A stretch of DNA of 64,000 nt from Flavobacteriales bacterium UBA7690 (GTDB lineage: Bacteria; Bacteroidota; Bacteroidia; Flavobacteriales_F; PHOS-HE28), in assembly GCA_002482775.1 (NCBI GenBank), contig DLGQ01000079.1, forward strand, positions 40,027-104,026, given 5' to 3'. How positions within the stretch are numbered: position 1 is the first letter of the stretch; every line of letters starts with the position of its first letter. A program made the translations under genes and the position numbers. Of the stretch, positions 32,459-42,197 are shown one piece after another. A model generated the notes under the pieces. The model ran no database searches. It saw nothing but the letters and a program-made list of their open reading frames with translations, and was not told where the DNA came from.

Positions 32459-34522
32459 TCAGTGTTGTAAGCGGCGTGTGAACACCTCGCCGTTCGCCGA
32501 GCGCAGGTGCAGCACATAGATCCCTGGTGAAAGGTGCGCGGGAAGTTCGATGCGTTGAAGCCCTCGTGAGAGCTGACGTTGCACTACGAAGACCAGTTTT
32601 CCGCGTGCATCGACAAGGCTGAGGTGGTAGTTGACTCCTTTCGGGTCATCGATCATCACATGGTCGGTGAAGGAGGTTGGGAAAACGCGAATACCGGCTG
32701 TTCCTGCCACATCCTTCAAACCCACCGTGCATACACCCGGCAGGTTCGCATCCATCCATGACCATCGCGCGGCGGCCCAATCCTTCAACTCGTCGATCTC
32801 GCCAGCGTATGTGCTTGGTATCGGCGATGGATTGGGCCAAACGTAGGTGCCCAGTATCGGCCAAACAGTGAAGTTCCGCTCTTGGGCGGTGGCCAATAAC
32901 AACGCCACCGAATCGCAGAACTGATCGATGTTCGGCGGTGAGAGCACCGTGACGCGAAGCTCGTTCCAACGACAACGCAGCGCTTCCACGAACTGCGGAT
33001 CATCCAACATACGCGACCACCAGAACGGTACCTGGGCGCCATCGCCGCCGCACACTTCGCCGAAGTCGAAGGACCACCCTTCAATGTCGGATCCAGCGCA
33101 ATAGTCCGCGTTGCCCCAAGCGATGTCGTAGTCCCACGCAGGACCAGCATGAAGCAGACCGCCGTTGATGTTCTTGTCCTTGTAGAGGTAGCTGCTCAGG
33201 CGGTAGCCGTCCACGTTGCGGCTGATCTCGTTGAGCAACAAGAGGTCGATGAACGAGGAGGCATCGGCGAAGGCGCGGTATCCGGTGAAAGGGTCCGAGA
33301 ATTGGCTGCCGTCCAACGCGGTTTCGAAGGAATCGATGTACGCGCGTATGTAGGTGCTTTGCTCCTCCATGATGTCATCCGCCTTCGGATAGCGGTAACG
33401 CAGGAAGATGTCTTGACCGTTCTCTGAAGGGAAGGCGGAATTGAATCCATCCGGCCCCGACTCGTTACGATCCACACTGACGATGTAGCCACCGGTGAGT
33501 TCGTCCCCGGCGATGTCTTCGGGCCGCAGCCGAGCGATGTCAACACGTCCTGGCCCTTGTTTGATGCGCTCCATCAATACGTAGACCCCCAAGTACGTGC
33601 CGTTGATGATCACTTCCACATGGCGGGTACGTGGTGCGTAGCGGCCCATCTGGCGTGCGAGATGGAAGGTGAGCGCATTGTTCAAGAAGGACTTGTCGAA
33701 GTAGTTCGCCGAGAGGATCCAATCCGCTTCCGCTGGCATGCCAAGAATTTCAGCGGCCAGGTCGGCGCCCTCGAAGTCGCGCAGTTCCACGTCGTAGGAC
33801 TTCTTCGGCGATAGGTTTTGCGAACTGTTGCCGCGCAGTTCGATGCCGATGTATCCCTCGTATCCATTGAAGGGATCGTTCGGGTGGTTCAGCGCGCCTA
33901 CATTATCCACGATGCCCATGGTTCCGGTGATCTTCTCGCCATCGGGGATCTGCTGGTCATCGGTGTCGATCACTAATAGCGGCAGGTCGCACGCGGTGAA
34001 AAGGAAATAGTCCGCCGGTTGATCGCCGAAGGTGATGCTCCACGTGATCACGCTGCCATCATCGGCGAAGGCATAGGTGTCGTACACACGCAAAAGCCAA
34101 GTGCCATTGCCATTCTGCCCATTGTTCACCGCGCCCATCTGGCCTTGCGGACGGAAGGTGCCGGTGTAGGGCGATGACGCAGAGAGTATCGACGTGGATG
34201 CGTCCGCGCTGAAACAGGTGTTCGCGTAGTCGTCGGTGTCGCCACCTTGGTTCGCTACCAACAGGCCAACAGTTCCGTCCGGCGCTACGATGCTCACCTC
34301 CAAGTCGCTGATCCATGCATGTTCGATGGTGATGCAGATCTGCTCCAAGCCGTAGTCGCTGGTGTCGATCGCATCCGCAAGGCCACTGACCTGCAACGGT
34401 ATCTCCAGGACATCACCGTTGTCCGGTATCGATGCACCTGAGCCGGTGTATACCTGCGCAGCGAGTAGAATGGGAAGGAGCGCGCCCAGAAAGAACGCGC
34501 TCCTCCAGATGGATCCGATCAT
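32459..34522 (-). CDS. Secreted CotH-kinase-like protein with P-domain and T9SS tail
   Basis: A 687-residue protein: signal peptide (FFLGALLPILLAAQ); a proprotein-convertase P-domain at about 25-165 (QICITIEHAWISDLEVSIVAPDGT ... NGTWLLRVYDTYAFADDG); a CotH domain at about 170-560 (GYEGYIGIELRGNSSQ, YLGVYVLMERIKQG, GGYIVSVDRNESG, AGPAWDYDIAWGN); and a T9SS type A sorting domain at the end (IRVFPTSFTDHVMI ... LSPGIYVLHLRS). CotH proteins are atypical protein kinases, best known from spore coats. Secretion to the cell surface is predicted. No partner gene is obvious. Confidence 0.9.
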   Translation of the reverse strand: MIGSIWRSAFFLGALLPILLAAQVYTGSGASIPDNGDVLEIPLQVSGLADAIDTSDYGLEQICITIEHAWISDLEVSIVAPDGTVGLLVANQGGDTDDYANTCFSADASTSILSASSPYTGTFRPQGQMGAVNNGQNGNGTWLLRVYDTYAFADDGSVITWSITFGDQPADYFLFTACDLPLLVIDTDDQQIPDGEKITGTMGIVDNVGALNHPNDPFNGYEGYIGIELRGNSSQNLSPKKSYDVELRDFEGADLAAEILGMPAEADWILSANYFDKSFLNNALTFHLARQMGRYAPRTRHVEVIINGTYLGVYVLMERIKQGPGRVDIARLRPEDIAGDELTGGYIVSVDRNESGPDGFNSAFPSENGQDIFLRYRYPKADDIMEEQSTYIRAYIDSFETALDGSQFSDPFTGYRAFADASSFIDLLLLNEISRNVDGYRLSSYLYKDKNINGGLLHAGPAWDYDIAWGNADYCAGSDIEGWSFDFGEVCGGDGAQVPFWWSRMLDDPQFVEALRCRWNELRVTVLSPPNIDQFCDSVALLLATAQERNFTVWPILGTYVWPNPSPIPSTYAGEIDELKDWAAARWSWMDANLPGVCTVGLKDVAGTAGIRVFPTSFTDHVMIDDPKGVNYHLSLVDARGKLVFVVQRQLSRGLQRIELPAHLSPGIYVLHLRSANGEVFTRRLQH

Positions 34523-34576
34523 GGAAGGCGACAAGGTGACGGCAAGGTAAACGTTGCCGGTCGCCGATGTTAATTC

Positions 34577-36235
34577 TCACTCCAGCATCACCGGCATGTC
34601 CTTGGGGTGCTTCACGGTGTAGGTGAACCCGAGTTTCTTGGTCTCCTTGGAAGCAACGGTCATGTTCCACGTGAGGATTCCGGTGTTCTCGTTCACCACG
34701 GCACCGCCTTTATCCGTGAGCTTCACTTCGATCTCGCTCTGCGGGCTCAACGGATATTGGTCACGGATCTCCAGGTCCACACTGGTGGCTTTGGTGTTGC
34801 GTACCGTAAGGTCCCACCCGATCGCCATGGTGCGGCTTCCGCCGATGGCGGCTTTGTCATTCGTGCTCTTGCGCTTCACGCGTTCAACCACCACGCCTTT
34901 GTCACGGCCAAGCGAGATGTCCATGGTGTCCTTCGGCACATCCAACTGCAAGTAGCTCTGGCCTACGAAGGTGCCTTCGAAGAACACGTTCGCTTCACCG
35001 GAAAGTAGGTTCAGGTCCTCCCAACCCGTGGTGCGTGCGTAGAGGAAGGCGTCCTTGTCCAGCTTCGGTGTTGCGTAGTGTTTGTAGGTGGCGTTGATGC
35101 TGTGGCTGTTCACACCCACCATGTGCGGGATACCATCGGCGGGTACGGAGAACGGTGCGTCGATGCTGAATTCTACAGTGGTGGTGCGGTAGTTCGCGGT
35201 GTTGTTCACGACCGTAGTGGCTTCCATTTCCTCGTAATACTTCCCTTGGTCAGCCGTGGCTTTTTCCGCCATACTGGGTGCCGGGGCCATCGGTTTCTTG
35301 TATCGGCGTGCCGCTGTCTCGATCTCGTGCAGGATCTGCGGCCGATGGAGCGTCCATGGGTTCAGTGTAGGCATCACACCGCCGAGCGTGGGGTTGCCAC
35401 TGCTCAAGCTCAGGTCCACCTTGTTCCAATCTTCGCCGGTAGCGTTCACTACTTGTGCTTTCATCAACAGTTCAATGGGCTGTCCAACGGCTTTGGCACG
35501 CAGGTCGTAAGCAGGTGTCCACCCAGCGTTGCCGATGAAGTAGCTCAAGGTGAACGTCGCGCTCACTTCGGCCGGACTGTTGATCTCCACCACGATCTCG
35601 CTGGTGGGGCGCGGTGCCTGCGACTGGAATTGGGCGAGTTGCTGCCGCAGTTTTTCCGCTTCTTCATGCAAGGCCGCTAGTTTCTCCTGTTGCGCGAGCC
35701 AGTTGGTCTTGGTCACCTTCAAGCGTTCGCGTACATAATCGTTCACCGCCGTGAGCTGCGCTGCGGTCAACCCGTTCTGCTGCCCGCCGATGCTGCTGTT
35801 CTTGTTCAAGAGCTGTTCCTCGTTGGCCCATACGTCTTGCATGGCTTTCTCGAATGCCCAATCCTTTTCCAACTTTTTGATCCGCACCTGCAGGTCTTCG
35901 ATCTCCTTCTTTTTCGGGCTCTCGCTGAGGTAGTTCACCCGGTGGTTCACACTGAGGATACTGTACCCGCCCTTGCCCGTTACCTGTATGCTCTGTGGAT
36001 CGATGCCTTGCGCTATGCCGGTGAAGACAAGGATGCTCGGGCCTGCCGGGATGGTGCTGCTCGCGCTCCGGCTCACCTGGGCTCCGCTGAGGAAGACCTT
36101 GGCGGATGAGACTTTGCTGGTGATGGCTTTCTCGCCTTCGGCCAGCGGTGCCGCGGTGATGGAAAGGGTGAGGAGCCCATTGAGGAGGGCCGGAGCGATG
36201 CGCTTGAAAGCGCTGGGGAACAGGAAGGTGTGCAT
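34577..36235 (-). CDS. DUF4139 (mucoidy-inhibitor MuiA-like) secreted protein
   Basis: A 552-residue protein starting MHTFLFPSAFKRIAPALLNG with a signal peptide ending near APLAEG. An N-terminal DUF4140 domain (KVFLSGAQVSRSASSTIPAGPSILVFTGIAQGIDPQSIQV) is followed by a coiled coil (about 130-215) and DUF4139 to the end (ISLGRDKGVVVERVKRK ... GFTYTVKHPKDMP). Function is poorly known; it is probably periplasmic. A paralogue at 54899-56917 has the same domains plus an insertion. Here the corresponding linker is only a low-complexity MAPAPSMAEKA-type stretch. Confidence 0.85.
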   Translation of the reverse strand: MHTFLFPSAFKRIAPALLNGLLTLSITAAPLAEGEKAITSKVSSAKVFLSGAQVSRSASSTIPAGPSILVFTGIAQGIDPQSIQVTGKGGYSILSVNHRVNYLSESPKKKEIEDLQVRIKKLEKDWAFEKAMQDVWANEEQLLNKNSSIGGQQNGLTAAQLTAVNDYVRERLKVTKTNWLAQQEKLAALHEEAEKLRQQLAQFQSQAPRPTSEIVVEINSPAEVSATFTLSYFIGNAGWTPAYDLRAKAVGQPIELLMKAQVVNATGEDWNKVDLSLSSGNPTLGGVMPTLNPWTLHRPQILHEIETAARRYKKPMAPAPSMAEKATADQGKYYEEMEATTVVNNTANYRTTTVEFSIDAPFSVPADGIPHMVGVNSHSINATYKHYATPKLDKDAFLYARTTGWEDLNLLSGEANVFFEGTFVGQSYLQLDVPKDTMDISLGRDKGVVVERVKRKSTNDKAAIGGSRTMAIGWDLTVRNTKATSVDLEIRDQYPLSPQSEIEVKLTDKGGAVVNENTGILTWNMTVASKETKKLGFTYTVKHPKDMPVMLE

Positions 36236-36342
36236 GGCAGCGTTGATGTGGTGAAGGTAGCCGTGCTGACAACTACCATGCCTCCGTACACACGACCGGG
36301 TGAAAGGTTCGATCACCGAACGATGCACTTGTACCAAATACA

Positions 36343-36370
36343 GGAACGGCGCCCTTGCGAGCGCCGTTCC
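36343..36370. terminator. Terminator-like hairpin after the repeat-protein gene
   Basis: A perfect 10-base stem GGAACGGCGC...GCGCCGTTCC with an 8-base loop, 20 bases past the stop at 36390. The short TTTC run is on the plus-strand side, but its position suits termination of the minus-strand block. Confidence 0.7.
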
Positions 36371-36389
36371 TTTCATAAAGTGGTATTGC

Positions 36390-39300
36390 TTACGGTTGGA
36401 TCACCAAACGCTCGCTGAAGGTCTTGTCACCAGCGGTGATGTTGACCAGGTACAGGCCAGCGGCCAGGTCGCCGTTGAGTTCAACAGCTTGGTTCATCGA
36501 TCCTTCTTGAGCACTGATCGTGCGTGCGCTTACGCGTTTGCCGGTCATGTCGAAGATGTCCATGTTCACCGTCTCAACCCCGTTGTCAAGGTTGTTGATG
36601 GAGATGAACAACTGCTCACCACGGTTCGGGTTCGGGTACATCGTGAAGGTGGTTGCTGCGACAGTGCTGAGGGGTGCCACCGTGCTTGCGACGCCTCCGG
36701 CGATGGTCACTTGGCATACCGTTCCCCAAGGCGCGATATCAGCGCAGTTCGTAGCGGCTGAAGTGCTGCTCGAGCCCACACACCATGTGGCACCGCTGTT
36801 CAAACTCACGCGAACATCCACGCTGTATGTCAGGCCAGGTACAAGTGCTGCACCAGCGCTGGAGCTCCAGTTCAAATAACGGGTCGCGCTCACTTGCGGA
36901 GGCAATACGATGCAGGTGTTGCCATTGCGGAAGCGGAACTGGTAACGTACAGAGGTGCTGGCGACAGCAGGAACAGGTTGTGGTGGCTGGGCCTCGATCT
37001 TGTTGGCAGTGCTGTTGGCACCACCCCAGTTGCGGGTACGATCGCAGGTCAACACACCATCGATACCGACCTCCGTTTGGAGAGCTACCTGAGGACAGGC
37101 AGCACGGACAGCGTCGATCTTGAAGCGGCACGCCTCACCGAAAGGTGAATTGCTGCCAGCCACACGGCCACGGATGCGTACGTTCATCAACACGTTCTCC
37201 GGAATGTGCGGGGTGAGCACGCTGTTCGCCCAACCGTTGATGCGGAAGTGGCATGCGCGTGTTGCACCGGTCCCGGTGCCGTCCGTGTTCGAATGGTTGC
37301 GGAAGCGGCGGAAGCTGTAGCTGCCGTTCGGGTCGAAGATCCAGAATTCGTACCCGCTGGTGTTGTTCGCCACGTTGAACTGTGCACTTACTGCTGCGTT
37401 CGGCGTCGCCACCATGAAACGGTTAGGCAACCAGTCCAGCTTGTCGCAATTCGCAGCGATCAAGCGATCGGTGCCAAGGGGCAGACAGAAGCCCTGTTGG
37501 CCACTGATCGCACTGGATGATCCGCTGGAGAAGTTACCACGGTTGTCGATGATGCGCTTGCCCGTGGATCCCTCCGTAAGGATGTAACCACCAGCGTTGA
37601 TGCCGTCGCCAGCGCTGTCGAGCACGCGCAACGCGTAGCATCCGATAGGCAGGCAGCAGGTCTCGTTGATCGTGGTACTAGCTGGATAGTTCCCCGCACC
37701 ATTGCAGAGCACGGAACCACCACCTTCTGGGATGATCTCCCAACTCGTTTGTAAAGGGGCCGCATCGGTGGTGATCGCGATGTTCACGATCTCCGTGCAA
37801 CCGCCGGTAGGCTGACCCACGCATACGCAGTTGGCGTCCAACTGATCGTTGATGGTGCCATTGATACCGTCATTGCAAGCCGTTCCGGGGATGTTGATCG
37901 TCAGCACCAAGGTCTCCGTAGCGCAACCCACCACATTGGTGTACGTGCCGCTCTGGGTGTAGGTGGTCCCGTTCACGTTCCAGGTGAAGCTATCGCAGGC
38001 GCTTTCCGTGGTGGTATTGTTACCGCCTTGCAGGATGGTCAATACCAAGGTCTCCGTAGCGCAACCCACCACATTGGTGTACGTGCCGCTCTGGGTGTAC
38101 GTGGTGCCATTCACGCTCCAGGTGTAGCTGTCGCACTCGCTCACCGTGGTGGTGTTGTTCGTGCTTGGTGTGATGGTCAGTACCAAGGTCTCCGTGCTGC
38201 AACCGGTCACACTGGTGTAGGTTTCGCTCTGGGTGTAGGTGGTACCGTTCACGCTCCATGTGAAGCTATCGCAGGCGCTCTCCGTGGTGGTATTGTTACC
38301 GCCCTGCAGGATGGTCAATACCAAGGTCTCCGTAGCGCAACCCACCACATTGGTGTACGTGCCGCTCTGGGTGTAAGTGGTACCGTTCACGCTCCAGGTG
38401 TAGCTGTCGCACTCGCTCACCGTGGTGGTGTTGTTCGTGCTTGGCGTGATGGTGAGCACCAAGGTCTCCGTTGCGCATCCCACCACGTTGGTGTAGGTTC
38501 CGCTCTGGGTGTAGGTGGTTCCGTTCACGGCCCAGGTGTAGCTGTCGCACTCGCTCACCGTGGTGGTGTTGTTCGTGCTCGGCGTGATCGTGAGCACCAA
38601 GGTCTCCGTGCTGCAACCGGTCACGCTGGTGTAGGTTCCGCTCTGGGTGTAGGTGGTTCCGTTCACGCTCCAGGTGAAACTATCGCAGGCGCTTTCCGTG
38701 GTGGTGTTGTTACCGCTTTGCAGGATCGTAAGCACAAGGGTCTCCGTTGCGCATCCCACCACATTGGTATAGGTTCCGCTCTGGGTGTAGGTGGTTCCGT
38801 TCACGCTCCAGGTGTAGCTGTCGCACTCGCTCACCGTGGTGGTGTTGTTCGTGCTTGGCGTGATCGTGAGCACCAAGGTCTCTGTGCTGCAACCCGTCAC
38901 GCTCGTGTAGGTTCCGCTTTGGGTGTAGGTGGTCCCGTTCACGCTCCAGGTGTAGCTGTCGCAAGCGCTTTCGGTGGTCGTGTTATTCCCGCTTTGCAGG
39001 ATGGTGAGCACCAAGGTCTCCGTGGCGCAACCCACCACGGTGGTGTACGTTCCGCTCTGGGTGTAGGTGGTGCCGTTCACGCTCCAGGTGTAGCTGTCGC
39101 ACTCGCTCACCGTGGTGGTGTTGTTCGTGCTTGGCGTGATGGTGAGCACCAAGGTCTCCGTGGCGCAACCCGTTACACTGGTGTAGGTTCCACTTTGGGT
39201 GTAAGTGGTACCGTTCACCGACCATGTGTAGGTGTCACAGGCACTGATCGTCGTGGTATTATTGGTAGTGCTGTTCACCACCACGTTCACCGTAGCCGTG

Positions 39301-40361
39301 GCATCTGGAGCGCAACCATTGCTCGCGGTCACCGTGTAGGTGCCCGTGGCGGCTACAGTGGCGTTGGCGATGCTCGGGTTCTGCTCGCTGCTGCTGAAGT
39401 TGTTCGGACCGCTCCAGCTGTAGGCGATCGTAGCATCACCGGTAGCAAGGGCGTTCAGTTGAAGTGTGTTTCCAGCGCAGATCGGACCATTGCTGGTGAA
39501 GCTGCTGAACACAGGTGCGTTGCATGCAGCACTGGGGTAGGTGAGGAAAGGGCTCACCACTTCGCCGGCGCCGGCATTGGTGTGTACATAGGTCTCCAGG
39601 TTGTTATCCGGATCGCCAAGTGCGATGTTCAGCTGGAAGGAGAATTCACCATCCGTGGTGAACTGACCGATCAACAACACGTTGGATCCCGTTGGGTCTA
39701 TGCCCGTCTGGTTCGGCAGGGTGGCCCATGCGTCGTCGATGAGCAGCAGGGTGCTGCCGTCCGCGTTCAACGCGGACAACTCGATGTTACCACCGATGTT
39801 GTACGTGAGCGAAGGTGCCGTACCAGGGATGCTGCCGTCGTTCCCCGTGAAACCAGGGAAAACACCGCATGTGGTGAGGTCGCCATCGGTGTCGAGGTTG
39901 CGACGGATGCCGAGCTGTGCCGCTGCACTGCCGCATCCGACCGCACCGCCAGCAATACCCGTTGAACCTACGGTGATGTAAGTATCGAACGCGGTTCCCT
40001 CATCGATACGACGTGTTTGCCCAGGCACTTCGCCGCCGAAATTGTCGTCGTTCCAGAACGTGGTGGTGGTGGTGATCGAGAGCGGGTTCGGCGATACCGT
40101 TCCGCCCAGTGGAATGCCACTTCCGAACACCGAAGCAAGCTTGTATCCGGGAGCCATGTCCACATACACACGGTAAACTTTGGAACCGGGCGCGATGGCG
40201 TACGAGCTTCCCGCGATATCATCATTGATCACATCGGCATCGGCTTGTGTCACCGTGTGGAATTCCTCCACGATGATGCCTTCCAGGCCTTGCGCTTGGG
40301 CCACCGTGGCGCCCCAGAGCAAGGCACTACAGGCCAGGAGTTGTTTGAATGTCTTTTTCAT
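36390..40361 (-). CDS. Large secreted repeat protein with shared N-terminal module and T9SS tail
   Basis: A 1323-residue surface protein. Order: signal peptide (LLACSALLWGATVAQAQ); an N-terminal module at about 24-290 shared with three other proteins of this cluster (KVYRVYVDMAPGYKL, TTTTTFWNDD, LLIGQFTTDGEFSFQLNI); a PKD/Ig-like domain at about 300-365; ten near-identical 46-residue repeats, each with two cysteines; a cysteine-rich linker; a roughly 430-residue C-terminal module also found in the partial gene at the window end; and a T9SS type A sorting domain (YPNPNRGEQLFISI ... LAAGLYLVNITAG). The start at MKKTFKQLLA is chosen for its signal peptide. Role is unknown; adhesion is plausible. 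Confidence 0.88.
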   Translation of the reverse strand: MKKTFKQLLACSALLWGATVAQAQGLEGIIVEEFHTVTQADADVINDDIAGSSYAIAPGSKVYRVYVDMAPGYKLASVFGSGIPLGGTVSPNPLSITTTTTFWNDDNFGGEVPGQTRRIDEGTAFDTYITVGSTGIAGGAVGCGSAAAQLGIRRNLDTDGDLTTCGVFPGFTGNDGSIPGTAPSLTYNIGGNIELSALNADGSTLLLIDDAWATLPNQTGIDPTGSNVLLIGQFTTDGEFSFQLNIALGDPDNNLETYVHTNAGAGEVVSPFLTYPSAACNAPVFSSFTSNGPICAGNTLQLNALATGDATIAYSWSGPNNFSSSEQNPSIANATVAATGTYTVTASNGCAPDATATVNVVVNSTTNNTTTISACDTYTWSVNGTTYTQSGTYTSVTGCATETLVLTITPSTNNTTTVSECDSYTWSVNGTTYTQSGTYTTVVGCATETLVLTILQSGNNTTTESACDSYTWSVNGTTYTQSGTYTSVTGCSTETLVLTITPSTNNTTTVSECDSYTWSVNGTTYTQSGTYTNVVGCATETLVLTILQSGNNTTTESACDSFTWSVNGTTYTQSGTYTSVTGCSTETLVLTITPSTNNTTTVSECDSYTWAVNGTTYTQSGTYTNVVGCATETLVLTITPSTNNTTTVSECDSYTWSVNGTTYTQSGTYTNVVGCATETLVLTILQGGNNTTTESACDSFTWSVNGTTYTQSETYTSVTGCSTETLVLTITPSTNNTTTVSECDSYTWSVNGTTYTQSGTYTNVVGCATETLVLTILQGGNNTTTESACDSFTWNVNGTTYTQSGTYTNVVGCATETLVLTINIPGTACNDGINGTINDQLDANCVCVGQPTGGCTEIVNIAITTDAAPLQTSWEIIPEGGGSVLCNGAGNYPASTTINETCCLPIGCYALRVLDSAGDGINAGGYILTEGSTGKRIIDNRGNFSSGSSSAISGQQGFCLPLGTDRLIAANCDKLDWLPNRFMVATPNAAVSAQFNVANNTSGYEFWIFDPNGSYSFRRFRNHSNTDGTGTGATRACHFRINGWANSVLTPHIPENVLMNVRIRGRVAGSNSPFGEACRFKIDAVRAACPQVALQTEVGIDGVLTCDRTRNWGGANSTANKIEAQPPQPVPAVASTSVRYQFRFRNGNTCIVLPPQVSATRYLNWSSSAGAALVPGLTYSVDVRVSLNSGATWCVGSSSTSAATNCADIAPWGTVCQVTIAGGVASTVAPLSTVAATTFTMYPNPNRGEQLFISINNLDNGVETVNMDIFDMTGKRVSARTISAQEGSMNQAVELNGDLAAGLYLVNITAGDKTFSERLVIQP
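37884..39263 (-). repeat. Ten tandem 138-bp coding repeats
   Basis: In-frame tandem repeats of 46 codons, consensus NNTTT-x-S-x-CDSYTW then SVNGTTYTQSGTYT, then a GC-x-TETLVLTI end. Two variants (SEC...VVGCATE and SAC...VTGCSTE) largely alternate, giving a 276-bp higher-order unit, except that two SEC-type units are adjacent in the middle. Long identical DNA stretches show recent expansion or homogenisation. Confidence 0.95.
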
Positions 40362-40434
40362 GTTGGTTGGTGCTGGTCCTTTGTCCGCACCACGACCGGT
40401 CCTCCCGGCCGTGGTGTGGACGCAGGAGGGTCGC

Positions 40435-41994
40435 TTAGAAGCAGTTGCCGCCGAAGTTGGCGCTGAGCAGGTTGAAGTCCGTGATGTTGATGATGCCGTC
40501 GCGGTTGATGTCACCAGCGCATCCAGCGCTAGCGCTCACGTCAAGCCCGATCTGGCTGGCAAGGGTCCAGCCAGTGGTCCATGGCTGCGCTCCCGGTTGG
40601 AATGCACCGCGGTATTTCGCACCCGTGAAGAAGCCGTCCACAGGAGGCGTCAACGTGGTGCTTGCGGTTCCTGCAGGCGGCACAGGGTTCACACGATCGG
40701 TCAACACGTTGCCCGGTTGTGTCATCGTATAGGTCGCGTCGATCAGGCTGTTCGCACCAACGATGAGGTTGCCATCCGTGGTGGTGAATTTGGTGAAGGC
40801 AGCACCGCTGCTGACCACCACACTGTTGATGCGCAGTGGGTTGGTCACTTCTTGGAAGGTGCAGTTCTTCACGTTGAACTGACCGCCGTTCCAAGAGGTC
40901 TCGACAGCCGTGGTCATGTTCAGACCTTGCGCAGCGCGGGCGAAGATGCTGTTCGCAATGGTGCCCAAGGTGCGCTCTTTCGCTTCAATGGCTTCATCGT
41001 TCAGGTTGCGGTTGATGATCGTGGCGTTGTAGATGATGGGGTTCGAAGAGATACCGCCGTTGCCGATGTTGGTGGCTGCATCATCACCATCGCACTCGAA
41101 ACCGTTGTCGCCTTGGTTGTTCGCTCCACCGCTATTGTCCGGACCTTGAACACCGTAGAAGAACTGGACCTTGCCGTTCCAACCCTGGTCGTAGTCGATG
41201 TAGTCATCATCGCAATGGTAGGCCACCAGGTTCTTGCAGCTCACGGTTCCACCGAACCACTCGAACGCATCGTCCAGGTTGGATACCACCTCCACGTGGT
41301 CGATCGTGGTCGCACTACCCACACCACCCATGGTGAGGCCGTTGATCTCGTTGTTTGCCCCGATGATCTGGCCACCGTGGCGCAAGCTCACGTAACGTAG
41401 CACGCCACTGTTGTCCTCATTCATCTCTTGGCCAACGGGCATGCCGTACAGGTGACGTCCATCACCAGCCGCAAGACCTTCGATGGTCCCAACGCCGTTG
41501 GTCGCAGTAGCTGTTGGATCGCCATCTGCGGTGCGTTTGTTGGTGTAGGCACGACCCAACAGGATCAAGCTGCCCCACTGGCCGCGGTTCAGCACGGAGT
41601 ATGACCCATCCAGCGGATCTGCTGAAGCGGTGAATATGATAGGACAAGCTTCACTTCCGTTCGCCCAGATCTGGCCACCGCGCGCCACGATGATGGCGTG
41701 CGCAGCGCCCGGGTTCGAGTTCGCTTTTACCACGGTGCCGGGCTCCACGAAGAGGTCCTGGCCATCGTTCACGTACATGCGGGTATCCAGCGTGTACAGG
41801 TTGTTGCAGGTCAACGTGGTGTTCGCGTTGATCAGGTTCTTGGTGGTGGCATCCACCAAAGTGGAGATGTTCACCGGCGTACGGGAGTTCACGGGAGGAC
41901 AACCGCAGGCAGCCCCGATGGACTGTGCGTTCGTACCCGTTGCGGCCATGGCAGCCATGCTGGCGGCCACGATCGACTTGTGTAGGTTTCTCAT
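40435..41994 (-). CDS. Secreted parallel beta-helix protein with dockerin-like end
   Basis: A 519-residue protein with a signal peptide (MRNLHKSIVAASMAAMAATGTNAQ). The body is a Bacteroidota family I know as a frequent neighbour of TonB receptors: LFVEPGTVVKANSN, IIVARGGQIWANGSEACPIIFT, RGQWGSLILLGRA, IEG...GRHLYG, NSGVLRYVSLRHGG, NEINGLTMGGVG, DHVEVVSNLDDAFEWFGGTV, CDDDYIDYDQGWNGK. The C-terminus (GDINRDGIINITDFNLLSANFGG) has the D-x-N-x-D-G calcium-loop pattern of a dockerin-type repeat and replaces a T9SS tail. Probably a surface or periplasmic binding protein. It lies 203 bases downstream of the 42198 gene and 73 bases upstream of the large repeat protein. Confidence 0.85.
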   Translation of the reverse strand: MRNLHKSIVAASMAAMAATGTNAQSIGAACGCPPVNSRTPVNISTLVDATTKNLINANTTLTCNNLYTLDTRMYVNDGQDLFVEPGTVVKANSNPGAAHAIIVARGGQIWANGSEACPIIFTASADPLDGSYSVLNRGQWGSLILLGRAYTNKRTADGDPTATATNGVGTIEGLAAGDGRHLYGMPVGQEMNEDNSGVLRYVSLRHGGQIIGANNEINGLTMGGVGSATTIDHVEVVSNLDDAFEWFGGTVSCKNLVAYHCDDDYIDYDQGWNGKVQFFYGVQGPDNSGGANNQGDNGFECDGDDAATNIGNGGISSNPIIYNATIINRNLNDEAIEAKERTLGTIANSIFARAAQGLNMTTAVETSWNGGQFNVKNCTFQEVTNPLRINSVVVSSGAAFTKFTTTDGNLIVGANSLIDATYTMTQPGNVLTDRVNPVPPAGTASTTLTPPVDGFFTGAKYRGAFQPGAQPWTTGWTLASQIGLDVSASAGCAGDINRDGIINITDFNLLSANFGGNCF

Positions 41995-42197
41995 GTCTTC
42001 GTTCGTTTGGGTTGTGTGATCTTCCGACCTAGGGGACCGCTTTTTGCGGGTGCTCAAAAGTGTCCCCATGGGTGTCGGCCCTTGGTTAGCCACACTCTAG
42101 CATTGCATCAACGATCCCTCACCGCACTGTTTCCCGCCCACCGGCGCGGACATGTGGATCTAACACGAGCCACATGGAGTTCGCATGTACCACAGGA

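Noticed and set aside
37884..39263. Evenly spaced repeats that could suggest a CRISPR array
   Set aside because: The 138-bp units are contiguous without spacers, keep one reading frame, and encode a two-cysteine protein repeat inside a T9SS protein.
38028..39965. A 645-residue plus-strand ORF opposite the large repeat protein
   Set aside because: It is an antisense shadow created by the biased repeats; it has no domain and no start context, while the minus frame has a signal peptide, known domains and a sorting tail.
40435..41994. The beta-helix protein as a SusD homologue
   Set aside because: It has no TPR-type SusD helices or lipobox; its motifs fit a repetitive beta-helix family with a calcium-loop end.
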